64,000 nucleotides of DNA from contig NZ_BMIL01000007.1 of assembly GCF_014642175.1 (NCBI RefSeq), forward strand, positions 124,001 through 188,000, in the 5' to 3' direction. The position numbers were made by a program, and so were the translations under genes. This document shows positions 1 through 8,748 of the stretch, piece after piece. The notes under the pieces were generated by a model. It worked only from the letters and a program-made list of their open reading frames with translations, did no database searches and had not been told where the DNA came from. The stretch comes from Pedobacter quisquiliarum (GTDB lineage Bacteria > Bacteroidota > Bacteroidia > Sphingobacteriales > Sphingobacteriaceae). The first letter of the stretch is position 1; each line of letters begins with the position of its first letter.

Positions 1-147
1 TAACTAAGTAACGCTAAAGCCTTATCTCCAATTCGTAAACCAGATTATCATCTAAGATAACACACGCTTCTGCCAAAAATTCTTCAAGAACTGACCGGTC
101 CAACCCGGTCCACTCACATCAGTTATTTAAATAAATTCTAAATAAGG

Positions 148-178
148 TTTGGAAATCGTAAAGTCATTTCTATTTTTG
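148..178 (+). promoter_or_regulatory. Bacteroidota-type promoter of the siderophore receptor gene
   Basis: TTTG at 148-151, a 19-bp spacer, then TATTTTTG at 171-178. This matches the TTTG-N19-TAnnTTTG arrangement known for the vegetative sigma factor of Bacteroidota. The -7 box ends on the GTG at 178, so that codon cannot be the translation start; the ATG at 208 lies 30 bp downstream of the box. Confidence 0.75.
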
Positions 179-207
179 TGGCACTTAGAATTGATCTAAA
201 TAAAGGA

Positions 208-2631
208 ATGAAGAATCTATACACGTTATTACTACTAAATTTTCTGTTTGTAAACGCACTATTTGCCCAGAACACAACCGTAAAAGGAAAAGTGCAAAAT
301 GAAGAGGGTGTTGCTTTGCAACATGTAAACATCACGGTTGAAAAATCCAATGCTAACACCCGTACAGACGAATACGGTAATTACGAAATGAAAATTCCTG
401 CCGGTAAGTACACTTTTAAAGTGAAACTTATGGGTTATGCAGCGCAAACCACCACTGTGGAGATTCCAGCAGGCGGCACGCAGATCAACTTCACCCTAAA
501 GGATGCTAAAAACGACCTTTCAGAGGTTGAAGTTTTTGGAACCAGCAATAAGCAACAGGCAAAGCTTGATGCGATCACCCGCTTACCTTTAAAAGCAAGT
601 GATCAGATTCAAAGCATATCTGTAATTTCAAATAAATTAATTGAGCAACAAGGTGCACTTAGTGTAATCGAAGGGGTGCGTAACGTTCCTGGTGTATATA
701 CTTATGCGACTTACGGCGGTGTAAGAGAAAGTATTTCTTCACGTGGCTTCAGAGGGATTCCAACTTTAAAGAACGGTGTCCGCGTAATGAGTGATTTCCG
801 TGGTATGGGTTTCTCTTCTGACATGCAGGGCGTAGAAAGCATCCAGGTAATCAAGGGTGCAAGTTCCATTACCATGGGTGCTGCAACCGATCTTGGTGGC
901 CCGGGTGGTATCGTGAACGTGGTAACCAAAACCCCAAAATTTGAGAACTCCGGCAATATTTCCGTCCGTGCAGGTAGTTGGGATCTTGTTCGTCCGACCT
1001 TTGATGTGCAGCGCGTGGTTAATAAGTCCAACACCCTGGCGGTACGTTTAAATGGTGCATATGAAAACGGCGGAAAGTTCCGTGATCACATGGGCAATGA
1101 GTCGTTTTACATCAATCCTTCCCTGGAATGGCGCCCGGATGCGAAAACCAGCCTGACCCTGGAGATGGATTATTTTAACGAGAAACAGGCTGTTGATGCA
1201 GGTACGGTAAACCTCTCTCTTGGAAATAAAACGAACCAGATCTATGACTTGCCTTCAAACCGCTTCTTAGGATTTGAATCTGATAAAACGGATACCAAAC
1301 ACAGCACGTACACTGCAAGATTAAAGCGTGATTTATCTGATAAACTATACCTGCGTGCGGCAATGTTCTATTCAAACTATGACAGCGACGCGATCAAAAC
1401 CGGACTTGCTGCGGCAAGAGGTAATGGCATCAACCTAGATCAGGTGAACATCTACAATCGTTCTATTGCACACAACAACGCCAGAGAAGATAAGAACACC
1501 GTTTTGCAATTGGATTTAATTGGCCAGAAAGTTAAAACAGGTGGCATTTCCCATACCTTCCAAGTTGGTGGTGATTTCAGATACTTAGATCTATATCAGC
1601 CAACTTATAATAGTATCGCGGTAGACCAAATCAACGTATTGGATCCGTCAACCGTTACAAACCAACTGCCCTCAGGCATCAATCCAGCATTCCAGTTAAC
1701 CACTGAGGTCCAATCGTACGACTACCGTTTTGGTGTAACCATTCAGGATGTCATTCAGGTTACCGACTGGGCAAGAGCATACGGTGGTGTTCGTTACAGT
1801 ACCAATAAGACTCGTGATAATGGTGCTTCCAGTTCAACGTCAAGCTTCTGGAATCCATTGGCAGGTGTGATGTTCACCCTTAAACCTGGGTTCAACGTAT
1901 TCGGATCTTATACCAACAGTACCAATCCGAGATCGGCTTCAGTAGTTGATATCAATGGAGACCCGCTAGGTGCAGAACGCATCGATCAGCTGGAAGCTGG
2001 TATTAAATCGGAGTGGTTCAATGACCGTCTTCGTTTTAACCTGACCTTCTACAAAATCAACAATAAAGACATGAACCTGGAAGCATTCAATCTTGACGCC
2101 AATGGTATTGTACAACCTGCGGGTTACTACATCAAAGGCGGAAATGATGAGCGTAAAGGTATCGAGGTTGAATTAACAGGAAAGATTCTTCCGAATCTGG
2201 AAGTGGTCACCGGCTATGCTTATATCAATGCACAGTTCAAAGACCACACCACCTTCGTTCCGGGCTCTGCGCCGAATAACACACCAAAGCATACTTTTAA
2301 TGCTTATGCAAACTACACCTTCGACCGCAGCAGCAAGCTGAAAGGTTTGAATATAGGTGCAGGTGTTTATTACCTGGGTGAGCGCCCTTATAACGACTGG
2401 ACCCAGGCTGGTGTGCAATACCATGCCATTGATCCAAATACCGCACCATGGTTTAACAAAGCTTATACGCTTGTAAACGTTCAGGTTGGTTATCCGGTGA
2501 CAAAGAATATCATGCTTAGAGCACTAGTGAACAACATATTTGACAATGTAGGTTACGATGCTTACCGTTCAAACTTTATAGACAGAATTGCACCAAGGAA
2601 TATTTCAGGTGTGTTGAGCTACAAATTTTAA
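208..2631 (+). CDS. TonB-dependent siderophore receptor
   Basis: Outer-membrane, TonB-energised importer of a ferric siderophore by family resemblance. From the ATG at 208 (807 aa) it shows a signal peptide ending in ALFAQ, a carboxypeptidase-regulatory-like beta-sandwich at about 22-105 (TVKGKV...GNYEMKIPAGKYTFKV), a plug domain at about 115-240 (IEGVRNVPGVY, SRGFRG, GGIVNVVTK) and a 22-strand-type barrel ending in YKF, the usual terminal aromatic. A frame-open GTG at 178 is rejected because it lies inside the promoter -7 box. The PepSY membrane protein follows, the usual partner in ferric-siderophore uptake and reduction. The substrate cannot be read from sequence. A weak TTATC-N6-GATAA inverted repeat at 45-60 might relate to Fur control. 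Confidence 0.92.
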   Translation: MKNLYTLLLLNFLFVNALFAQNTTVKGKVQNEEGVALQHVNITVEKSNANTRTDEYGNYEMKIPAGKYTFKVKLMGYAAQTTTVEIPAGGTQINFTLKDAKNDLSEVEVFGTSNKQQAKLDAITRLPLKASDQIQSISVISNKLIEQQGALSVIEGVRNVPGVYTYATYGGVRESISSRGFRGIPTLKNGVRVMSDFRGMGFSSDMQGVESIQVIKGASSITMGAATDLGGPGGIVNVVTKTPKFENSGNISVRAGSWDLVRPTFDVQRVVNKSNTLAVRLNGAYENGGKFRDHMGNESFYINPSLEWRPDAKTSLTLEMDYFNEKQAVDAGTVNLSLGNKTNQIYDLPSNRFLGFESDKTDTKHSTYTARLKRDLSDKLYLRAAMFYSNYDSDAIKTGLAAARGNGINLDQVNIYNRSIAHNNAREDKNTVLQLDLIGQKVKTGGISHTFQVGGDFRYLDLYQPTYNSIAVDQINVLDPSTVTNQLPSGINPAFQLTTEVQSYDYRFGVTIQDVIQVTDWARAYGGVRYSTNKTRDNGASSSTSSFWNPLAGVMFTLKPGFNVFGSYTNSTNPRSASVVDINGDPLGAERIDQLEAGIKSEWFNDRLRFNLTFYKINNKDMNLEAFNLDANGIVQPAGYYIKGGNDERKGIEVELTGKILPNLEVVTGYAYINAQFKDHTTFVPGSAPNNTPKHTFNAYANYTFDRSSKLKGLNIGAGVYYLGERPYNDWTQAGVQYHAIDPNTAPWFNKAYTLVNVQVGYPVTKNIMLRALVNNIFDNVGYDAYRSNFIDRIAPRNISGVLSYKF

Positions 2632-2653
2632 GTAGGTACGCAAAGCATTGAAG

Positions 2654-2685
2654 AAAGGATATCCTCTGCAAAGGGGATATCTTTT
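2654..2685 (+). terminator. Terminator after the siderophore receptor
   Basis: A 13-bp hairpin with two G-T wobbles (2654-2666 with 2673-2685), loop TGCAAA, ending in CTTTT. It begins 23 bp after the receptor stop, so the receptor probably forms its own transcript with possible read-through into the PepSY gene. A second hairpin without a T run, built on AGCGG/CCGCT, lies at about 2705-2731. Confidence 0.6.
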
Positions 2686-2780
2686 CGCATGAAAGGAAAT
2701 AGCGAATTAGCAGCGGAATTCACCGCTAATTGAAGGAGAAAATTGATCACGTTAGTCACACAACGCATAAAATAAATCAC

Positions 2781-4097
2781 ATGAAGAAGAAGTACAGCTT
2801 TCGGAAGTTTTCAAATGACATCCACTTATGGTTAGGGATCGCCAGTGGTCTGGTGCTGTTCGTGGTATGCCTTACCGGAACCATCCTGACCTTTGAAAAA
2901 GAAATTGTTGAATGGGCTGACGCAGACCGATACCGCGTTGAGGCACCCGCAGGTGCTGCAGCTATTCCGATCGACCAGCTTGTCACCAAGACTGAAGCTG
3001 GCCTGAAAGGTAAGGTTACGGGCATAGAAATTCCGGCGAATCCGAATGCGGTTTACCGCTTTACTGTGCAGGAAAAAGGCCCAAAGGGCGACAAAGCTGA
3101 AAAAGGCGGAAGCGGCGGTGCTGAAAAAGCCAAAGCTCCCGGCGAGGGGAAAGGAAAGCCTGAAGGTGGTCCTGATGCCAAGGGCGCCAAGGGTGGTAAA
3201 GGCGGCGGCGGCGGTGGAAAAACTTATCTGGTAAATCCATATAACGGCGACATTACCGGTACAACGAAAAGTGCGACTGCGGAATTCTTCTCGACCATGA
3301 TGGGCTTGCACCGCTGGTTATTAATGCAGGACAGCGGTGGTAAGATCATCGTGGGTGCGGCAACCATCATCTTCGTATTTTTAGTGCTTTCCGGAATTGT
3401 GTTGTGGTGGCCAATTAAGCTTAGAAACTGGAAGCAGGGTTTACAGATCAAGTTTTCCGGAAACTGGAAACGGATCAATCACGACCTGCACAATACCCTG
3501 GGTTTCTATTCTTTCCTGGTCTTGCTGGTAATGGCTTTAACAGGGCTTTGCTGGTCCTTCGAATGGTACAAAAAAGGTTTGAGTGATGTGCTGGGTGATG
3601 AAGTTTTTAAACAAAGGAAAGAGAAGCCTATGGCTTCAGATCCTTTAAATGCTGGGACTGCAGAAAAGCCAATGCTGGCTGCCCTGATCGCTACTGCAGA
3701 TCAAAGCTTCCCTTATGAAGGTAATTACCGGTTGCGTTTCCCGGCAGATTCTGCCGGTTCCTATGTCATTAATAAGAGTCGTACCGGATTTTTCGCCTTA
3801 ACTGCTGCGGATAAGATTCAATTTGAACAATATACCGGTGCGGTGCTGAAAACGGAAAAATTTAGTGATAAGCCATTTAACCAGCAACTTGCAGGGTCGG
3901 TACGTTCCTTGCACCTGGGTGATATTTTCGGGACATTTTCTAAAATCATTTACTTTCTTGCCTGCCTTTTTGCAACCAGTTTACCCGTAACGGGAACGAT
4001 CATCTGGATCAATAAGCTGCGCAAGAAGAATAAGCAGAAGAGTTCGAACAGGCGCAAAATCCAACGCTTGCAGCAGCATCAGCCAGTAACCTCATAA
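2781..4097 (+). CDS. PepSY-associated transmembrane protein (siderophore-linked, FoxB/PiuB-like)
   Basis: Inner-membrane protein of 438 aa with the PepSY_TM layout: TM1 at about 16-38 (LWLGIASGLVLFVVCLTGTIL), a periplasmic PepSY region, then three further TM segments (IIVGAATIIFVFLVLSGIVL, SFLVLLVMALTGLCWSF, IIYFLACLFATSLPVTG). Conserved His residues sit near the membrane (DIHLWLG, LHRWL, NHDLHNTLG). Relatives next to siderophore receptors are thought to reduce or release iron from ferric siderophores, which fits the upstream gene. The ATG at 2781 is chosen over an in-frame TTG at 2730. Oddity: residues about 98-146 form a Gly/Lys/Pro/Ala-rich low-complexity insert with collagen-like GxK and GxP steps and a run of six Gly, inside the PepSY domain. 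Confidence 0.85.
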   Translation: MKKKYSFRKFSNDIHLWLGIASGLVLFVVCLTGTILTFEKEIVEWADADRYRVEAPAGAAAIPIDQLVTKTEAGLKGKVTGIEIPANPNAVYRFTVQEKGPKGDKAEKGGSGGAEKAKAPGEGKGKPEGGPDAKGAKGGKGGGGGGKTYLVNPYNGDITGTTKSATAEFFSTMMGLHRWLLMQDSGGKIIVGAATIIFVFLVLSGIVLWWPIKLRNWKQGLQIKFSGNWKRINHDLHNTLGFYSFLVLLVMALTGLCWSFEWYKKGLSDVLGDEVFKQRKEKPMASDPLNAGTAEKPMLAALIATADQSFPYEGNYRLRFPADSAGSYVINKSRTGFFALTAADKIQFEQYTGAVLKTEKFSDKPFNQQLAGSVRSLHLGDIFGTFSKIIYFLACLFATSLPVTGTIIWINKLRKKNKQKSSNRRKIQRLQQHQPVTS

Positions 4098-4144
4098 TAC
4101 GAGCCGACGCCGTTGGAGCACGTAAGTTGTCGAACGGTTGATAT

Positions 4145-4187
4145 TAAAAAAAAAATCCGGCTTCTGGGGTATTCTTGAAGCCGGATT
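4145..4187 (-). terminator. Terminator of the small secreted protein gene
   Basis: A perfect 11-bp stem (4154-4164 with 4177-4187, AATCCGGCTTC) and 12-nt loop. Read on the minus strand it is followed by a run of about nine T (plus-strand A run, 4146-4154), 22 bp after the minus-strand stop at 4209. Confidence 0.75.
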
Positions 4188-4208
4188 AAGGTAACCTTAA
4201 AAAAGATC

Positions 4209-4583
4209 TTACTCCTTTATTTTGGTAAAGGGTTCTTGCGTCCACGCTGATGCACGTTCAGCACAGTCGTCGGATATCAACGTTAACACCAGCTGCCCAG
4301 CTTTCATGGCATGTTTCAGCTTAAAGCTGGAACCATCGGGGCAGGGGCTGCCGCCAGCGGTTTTCGTTACGGTCAGCGTATCACCGCTGATCTTGTAGCT
4401 CATGCTTTCCAGCAACTCCATGTTCTCCGTTAGGTAGATCTCGAAAACGTCAGCCTTAAAGCTTAGCGTAACGGGAAGAAGCTCTGGAACGGCTAATTTG
4501 CCTGCCCATTTGGTGTTTGCAATTTGTGCCTGTGTTATGGTTCCGCACACCAGGCATACCATAAACAAAAATAGCTTTTTCAT
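4209..4583 (-). CDS. Small secreted protein, lipocalin-like hypothetical
   Basis: 124-aa protein with a clear signal peptide (MKKLFLFMVCLVCGTITQAQ) and a short beta-rich mature part containing WAGKL, LPVTLSFKADVFEIYL and LVLTLISDDCAERASAW. Two Cys in the mature region (CPDG and DDC) could form a disulfide. The pattern resembles short lipocalin-like or META-like secreted domains common in Bacteroidota, but I do not recognise a defined family. It stands alone on the minus strand between the iron pair and the esterase, with its own terminator. Confidence 0.7.
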   Translation of the reverse strand: MKKLFLFMVCLVCGTITQAQIANTKWAGKLAVPELLPVTLSFKADVFEIYLTENMELLESMSYKISGDTLTVTKTAGGSPCPDGSSFKLKHAMKAGQLVLTLISDDCAERASAWTQEPFTKIKE

Positions 4584-4743
4584 AACTGGCTGATTAATAG
4601 CTTAATTTACAAAATGTTTGCTTCACAAAAAACAACATAATTGTGCGCTTTGTGAGAAAGCCAGGCATGGCCTTCCAAGTTTTCAATAAAATCTTTAACT
4701 TCAGGCATTGCCGATCAAGGCTTTACAACCGATATAAACCATT

Positions 4744-6393
4744 ATGAAATTGATCAATATGTTCGTGCTGATCCAGTTTGCGATGCTCCTTCCGCTGGCT
4801 TATGTAAATGCACAATCTACAACGTCTGTACAAACGAAAGTTGCCAATGGCTTATTAGAAGGCACGACCGAAACATCCGGTGTCAAAAGTTTTAAAGGTG
4901 TACCTTTTGCAAAACCACCGGTGGGCGATCTGCGCTGGAAGGCACCGCAACCTGCAGAAAACTGGTCAGGGGTTAAAAAAGCTGATCAATTTGCAAAGAG
5001 CCCCATGCAGGCACGCATTTTCGGAGACATGATGTTCCGCTCTGGCGGTACCAGTGAAGACTGCCTTTACCTGAATGTATGGACCCCTGCCAAAACAATG
5101 AAAGAAAAACTGCCGGTACTGGTTTACTTTTACGGCGGAGGTTATGTTGCCGGGGACGGCTCGGAAGGTCGTTATGACGGTGAAGCAATGGCAAAAACCG
5201 GTATCGTTAGTTTAACTGTAAACTACAGGTTAGGGGTTTTTGGCTTTATGGCTCATCCGGAACTTTCAAAAGAAACAAGCTATAAAGGTTCTGGTAATTA
5301 TGGTTTGCTGGATCAGTATGCCGCTTTGAAGTGGGTACGTGAGAATATTGCGGCTTTTGGTGGCGATCCAAACCGCGTGACCATCGCTGGTGAGTCTGCG
5401 GGCTCCATCTCCGTCTCTGCGCAAATGGCTTCCCCACTTTCAAAAAACCTGATTGCTGGTGCTATTGGAGAAAGTGGTGCGATGATTAAACCGACGCTTG
5501 CACCTTTACCACTTGCAGAAGCAGAGAAGAACGGACTGGCATTCGCCGAGAAAGTACAGGCAGGATCGTTAGCGGCACTGCGTGCAATACCAGCGGCAGA
5601 TTTGCTGAAAGCTGCGTCAGGGCAGAATGGTTTCCGTACTGCTGCGACAATCGACGGCTATTTTCTTCCAAAAACAGTAGATGAGATCTTCGCTGCAGGC
5701 GAACAGGCTAAAGTGCCATTACTTGCCGGCTGGAACTCTGCGGAAACGCCATACCAAGGTTTCATGCGGGCGGAACCGCCAACACCAGAGGGCTATGCCA
5801 AACGCGTAAAGCAAGATTTTCCGGAGCAGGCAGAACAAGTACTTAAGCTATATCCAGGTAACACAACTGCTGAAGTTGTGAAATCGGCCACCTCGTTAGC
5901 CAGTGATCGCTTTATCGCTTACAGCACCTGGAAGTGGCTCGATCTGCATGCAAAGTCCAGCGCCAAGCCTACCTACCGCTACCTTTTTTCTAAGTCTAAA
6001 CCGCCAATGACCAAGGAGTTTGCAAATGCGACTACCGGATTGGCCGGCGGCGTTACGAAAGCCACAGATCAGAAAGCTGCTGCTCCGGCGCCAGCACAAC
6101 CCGTATCTGAAGGTGCACCGCACGCCTTTGAAATTGAATATGCCATGGGCAACCTCGATAAGAATCCGGTTTATGCCTGGACAGCAGAAGATCATCAGAT
6201 CTCAAAAACCATGTTAACCTATTTCTCAAACTTCATCAAAACTGGTAACCCTAACGGTGGAGGTCTACCCAAATGGGCGCCAATTGGTGGTTCTGAACAG
6301 GCCAGCTTTATGAACATCGGTCTGAAAACGGCTTCCGAAAAAGCGACGGATCTGGAAAGGTACCGCTTCCTGGATCAGCTATATTCGAAATAG
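4744..6393 (+). CDS. Secreted type B carboxylesterase (para-nitrobenzyl esterase family)
   Basis: 549-aa alpha/beta hydrolase with signal peptide (cleavage after VNAQ). Carboxylesterase type B landmarks: GVPFAKPPVGDLRWK near residue 52, EDCLYLNVWTP near 105, oxyanion region YFYGGGYVAGDG near 128, and nucleophile motif GESAGS with Ser218. The likely acid is Glu334 (SAETPYQGF) and the likely base His460 (GAPHAFEIEY), giving a full Ser-Glu-His triad. Length is normal for the family. An Ala/Pro-rich stretch (AAAPAPAQPVSEG) lies just before the His. Probably cleaves small carboxylic esters in the periplasm; substrate unknown. Confidence 0.9.
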   Translation: MKLINMFVLIQFAMLLPLAYVNAQSTTSVQTKVANGLLEGTTETSGVKSFKGVPFAKPPVGDLRWKAPQPAENWSGVKKADQFAKSPMQARIFGDMMFRSGGTSEDCLYLNVWTPAKTMKEKLPVLVYFYGGGYVAGDGSEGRYDGEAMAKTGIVSLTVNYRLGVFGFMAHPELSKETSYKGSGNYGLLDQYAALKWVRENIAAFGGDPNRVTIAGESAGSISVSAQMASPLSKNLIAGAIGESGAMIKPTLAPLPLAEAEKNGLAFAEKVQAGSLAALRAIPAADLLKAASGQNGFRTAATIDGYFLPKTVDEIFAAGEQAKVPLLAGWNSAETPYQGFMRAEPPTPEGYAKRVKQDFPEQAEQVLKLYPGNTTAEVVKSATSLASDRFIAYSTWKWLDLHAKSSAKPTYRYLFSKSKPPMTKEFANATTGLAGGVTKATDQKAAAPAPAQPVSEGAPHAFEIEYAMGNLDKNPVYAWTAEDHQISKTMLTYFSNFIKTGNPNGGGLPKWAPIGGSEQASFMNIGLKTASEKATDLERYRFLDQLYSK

Positions 6394-6417
6394 GCGGGAT
6401 AATACCGTCCGGGGTAT

Positions 6418-6425
6418 TATCTTTG
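6418..6425 (+). promoter_or_regulatory. Probable -7 box for truC
   Basis: TATCTTTG fits TAnnTTTG and lies 13 bp before the truC ATG. No clear TTTG is seen 19-21 bp upstream. A 6-bp hairpin AATACC/GGTATT overlaps the box. Confidence 0.4.
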
Positions 6426-6438
6426 CAAAAAAGTTATA

Positions 6439-7128
6439 ATGCTCGAAATTATCTATCAGGATGAACACCTGATTGCCATAAATAAGCCGCATGGATTGCT
6501 GGTTCATCGCTCTTTCATTGCCAATGATGCAAAAGAATTTGCGTTACAAATGCTGCGTGATCAGGTGAACCGGCGTGTGAGTCCGGTACACCGACTGGAC
6601 CGGAAGACCTCCGGACTTTTGCTTTTCGCCTTCGAGAAAGAGGTGGAAGTGGCGCTGCATAAACAGTTTCAGGAAAGTGCCGTCCGTAAGAAATACATGG
6701 CCATATTGCGTGGCTATGCACCGGACAGCATGGACATCGACTATCCCTTGGTGAAGGAGAATGGCGCCATACAGGATGCTTTTACCTCCTTTGTTACGGT
6801 TAAAAGAGCTGAGCTGGATATTCCATTGGGAAAGCATCCGACCTCCCGCTATTCTCTCGTGGAAGCAACGCCAACAACCGGCCGGATGCACCAGTTACGC
6901 AAGCACTTCGCGCACATCTGCTACCCGATAATTGGCGATCGCAAGCATGGCTGCAATAAACAGAACCGTTTCTTCAAGGAGCAGTGGGATATGACCACTA
7001 TGCTACTACATGCCTCATCACTGGATTTTATACACCCGGTTACCGGGGAACAATTAAACCTTCAAGCAGGCTACCATCCTGAATTTACCCGGGTAATGTC
7101 GCTTATGGGCTGGAATGAACACGAATGA
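6439..7128 (+). CDS. truC: tRNA pseudouridine(65) synthase TruC
   Basis: 229-aa RluA-family pseudouridine synthase lacking an S4 domain, as expected for TruC, which modifies U65 in tRNA. The N terminus (LEIIYQDEHLIAINKPHG) and the active-site motif HRLDRKTSG with catalytic Asp54 are intact. It also shares PLVKENG, the SRYSLVEATPTTGRMHQLR segment and the GDRKHG motif with the E. coli protein. Slightly shorter than E. coli TruC at the C terminus. The next gene begins 10 bp after its stop, so the two are probably cotranscribed without an obvious functional link. Confidence 0.92.
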   Translation: MLEIIYQDEHLIAINKPHGLLVHRSFIANDAKEFALQMLRDQVNRRVSPVHRLDRKTSGLLLFAFEKEVEVALHKQFQESAVRKKYMAILRGYAPDSMDIDYPLVKENGAIQDAFTSFVTVKRAELDIPLGKHPTSRYSLVEATPTTGRMHQLRKHFAHICYPIIGDRKHGCNKQNRFFKEQWDMTTMLLHASSLDFIHPVTGEQLNLQAGYHPEFTRVMSLMGWNEHE

Positions 7129-7137
7129 TCTTAACAT

Positions 7138-8403
7138 ATGATTTCTAAATTAGTTAAATGTATGCTGCTAATCGCCACGATTGCAGCGCCCGAATGCTTA
7201 TTTGCTCAAGCTGAGTTTCCACAGCGTATCGTTTCCGACCGCAAAAACTCAGTTGCACAACAACAAAAACCTTATGTCATCCTGATTTCTGCGGATGGCT
7301 TTCGTCATGATTATGCGAAGAAGTATCAGGCAGAAAACCTGCTTAGACTTAGTGCTGCAGGGGTTCAGGCGGAAAGCCTGATTCCAAGTTACCCGACACT
7401 TACTTTTCCGAACCATTATACACTGGTGACTGGCTTATATCCGGCACATCATGGTTTGGTGAACAATACCTTTTACGACCGGGGCCGTAACGACCGGTAC
7501 AGCATGTCGGCAAAAACTAAGGTGCAGGATGGTACCTGGTATGGTGGCACGCCGCTTTGGGTGCTTGCCGAGCAGCAACAGATGGTCTCTGCAAGTTTAT
7601 TTTGGGTAGGTTCGGAAGCTGATGTGAAAGGGGTGCGGCCGACTTACAGTTATGATTTCACAGAAAAGTTCCCGATGGCAGATCGTATTCAGGTGGTTAA
7701 AGACTGGTTGAATCTTCCGGAGGAAAAAAGACCACACCTGATTACCTTTTACATTTCTGAACCTGACCACTCCGGTCACGATCATGGTCCGGAATCTGAA
7801 CAGGCAGCAAAGGCAGTGAAAATGGTAGATGAGGCAATCCTGGAATTAACGGAAGTCGTTAAAGCTACCGGATTGCCCGTGAACTTCATTTTTCTTGCCG
7901 ATCATGGCATGACCAGTGTTGACCGTGAACGTCCATTGACGGTGCCGAAAAGCATAGATCCAGAGAAATTTGTTGTACCCACATCCGGTACGACCGTAAG
8001 CATCCATGCGAAGAATAAGGTGGACATTAAACCGCTTTACAAGCAACTTAGAAAAGAAGCTGTAGACTATAAAGTTTACCTGAAAACAAAAATGCCCCGG
8101 AAGTTCCACTATGGGGCTAAGGATGACAAGTTTAACCGCATCGGGGATATTTTGTTAATCCCGGAATGGCCACGCGTATTCTCAAGTCGGACGCCGAGCC
8201 CTGGCCAGCATGGTTTCGATCCTTCAAAAGTTAAAGACATGCATGCCACATTTTTTGCATGGGGCCCAGCGTTTAAGTCAGGGCTCAAAATTCCTGCTTT
8301 CGAAAACGTGAATGTCTATCCTTTAATCACCGAGATTTTGGGACTGGAATACACGGAAAAGATTGACGGGAAAAAGAAGGTGCTTCACCATGTGCTGAAG
8401 TAA
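7138..8403 (+). CDS. Nucleotide pyrophosphatase/phosphodiesterase (NPP family)
   Basis: 421-aa secreted member of the alkaline phosphatase superfamily with signal peptide (about 1-23, ending LFAQ). NPP landmarks: ISADGFRHDY with the metal Asp near residue 53; nucleophile motif PTLTFPNHYTLVTGLYP with Thr89; YISEPDHSGHDHGP metal-binding Asp/His cluster; LADHGM; and the late QHGFD His. All six zinc-ligand positions appear present. Family members hydrolyse nucleotide pyrophosphate or phosphodiester bonds; bacterial relatives of this size are single-domain. Cotranscribed with truC by spacing. Substrate preference is inference only. Confidence 0.9.
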   Translation: MISKLVKCMLLIATIAAPECLFAQAEFPQRIVSDRKNSVAQQQKPYVILISADGFRHDYAKKYQAENLLRLSAAGVQAESLIPSYPTLTFPNHYTLVTGLYPAHHGLVNNTFYDRGRNDRYSMSAKTKVQDGTWYGGTPLWVLAEQQQMVSASLFWVGSEADVKGVRPTYSYDFTEKFPMADRIQVVKDWLNLPEEKRPHLITFYISEPDHSGHDHGPESEQAAKAVKMVDEAILELTEVVKATGLPVNFIFLADHGMTSVDRERPLTVPKSIDPEKFVVPTSGTTVSIHAKNKVDIKPLYKQLRKEAVDYKVYLKTKMPRKFHYGAKDDKFNRIGDILLIPEWPRVFSSRTPSPGQHGFDPSKVKDMHATFFAWGPAFKSGLKIPAFENVNVYPLITEILGLEYTEKIDGKKKVLHHVLK

Positions 8404-8460
8404 GCGCGATCGGTTTAACATTTTTTAACATATCGGAGCTTAGACTTTTTTGATTCGACA

Positions 8461-8597
8461 TAGTCCTATCTTCAAACAAACGGAACAGACCCTGTATGAT
8501 CAGGAGCGAAGTTTGTTACACTACGCGTACGGTTTGACATGAGCAGGTTGATAGGTTAGGTTAGGTAGGGCCGGAGCAGGAGTGTTCCGGCCTTTTT
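8461..8597 (+). ncRNA. Candidate structured small RNA or long 3' UTR
   Basis: The 345-bp gap 8404-8748 has no plausible ORF. Within it, CCTATC (8465-8470) can pair with GATAGG (8550-8555), enclosing AACAAAC/GTTTGTT (8475-8481 with 8511-8517), which encloses CCTG/CAGG (8491-8494 with 8501-8504). The stretch ends in a strong intrinsic terminator. No convincing promoter was found; a TTTG at 8449-8452 and TATCTTCA at 8467-8474 are too close together. It could be an independent sRNA of about 135 nt or the processed 3' UTR of the phosphodiesterase gene. I do not recognise an Rfam family. Confidence 0.3.
8569..8597 (+). terminator. Intrinsic terminator
   Basis: Stem GGCCGGA (8569-8575) with TCCGGCC (8586-8592), extendable inward to 10 bp including one wobble with a GGAG loop, followed by TTTTT at 8593-8597. 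It lies 165 bp after the phosphodiesterase stop. Confidence 0.8.
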
Positions 8598-8642
8598 ACG
8601 GAAAGGTGTTTGTCTCCTGACTATTTTAATTTTTAAGTCGGC

Positions 8643-8650
8643 TATATTTG
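8643..8650 (+). promoter_or_regulatory. Probable -7 box for the S8 peptidase gene
   Basis: TATATTTG fits TAnnTTTG. The nearest TTTG (8609-8612) is 30 bp upstream, too far, so the -33 element is weak. It would give a leader of about 90 nt before the ATG at 8749. Confidence 0.4.
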
Positions 8651-8748
8651 AAATTATGTTGTTGCGTTAAGGAGAGCAGTAACGCTGTTTTTTAGAAAAC
8701 GTGCTTTGGTCTTAGCGGCAGCGTACGATAAAACAATTTATTAAAACT

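Noticed and set aside
178..207. GTG at 178 as start of the siderophore receptor
   Set aside because: The codon begins on the last base of the -7 promoter box, and the signal peptide begins cleanly at the ATG at 208.
2832..3311. 159-aa minus-strand ORF opposite the PepSY gene
   Set aside because: Arises over the Gly/Lys-rich low-complexity segment; no family features.
8540..8570. TTAGG-type short repeats near the terminator at 8.57 kb
   Set aside because: Only three imperfect units; too short to treat as a repeat element.
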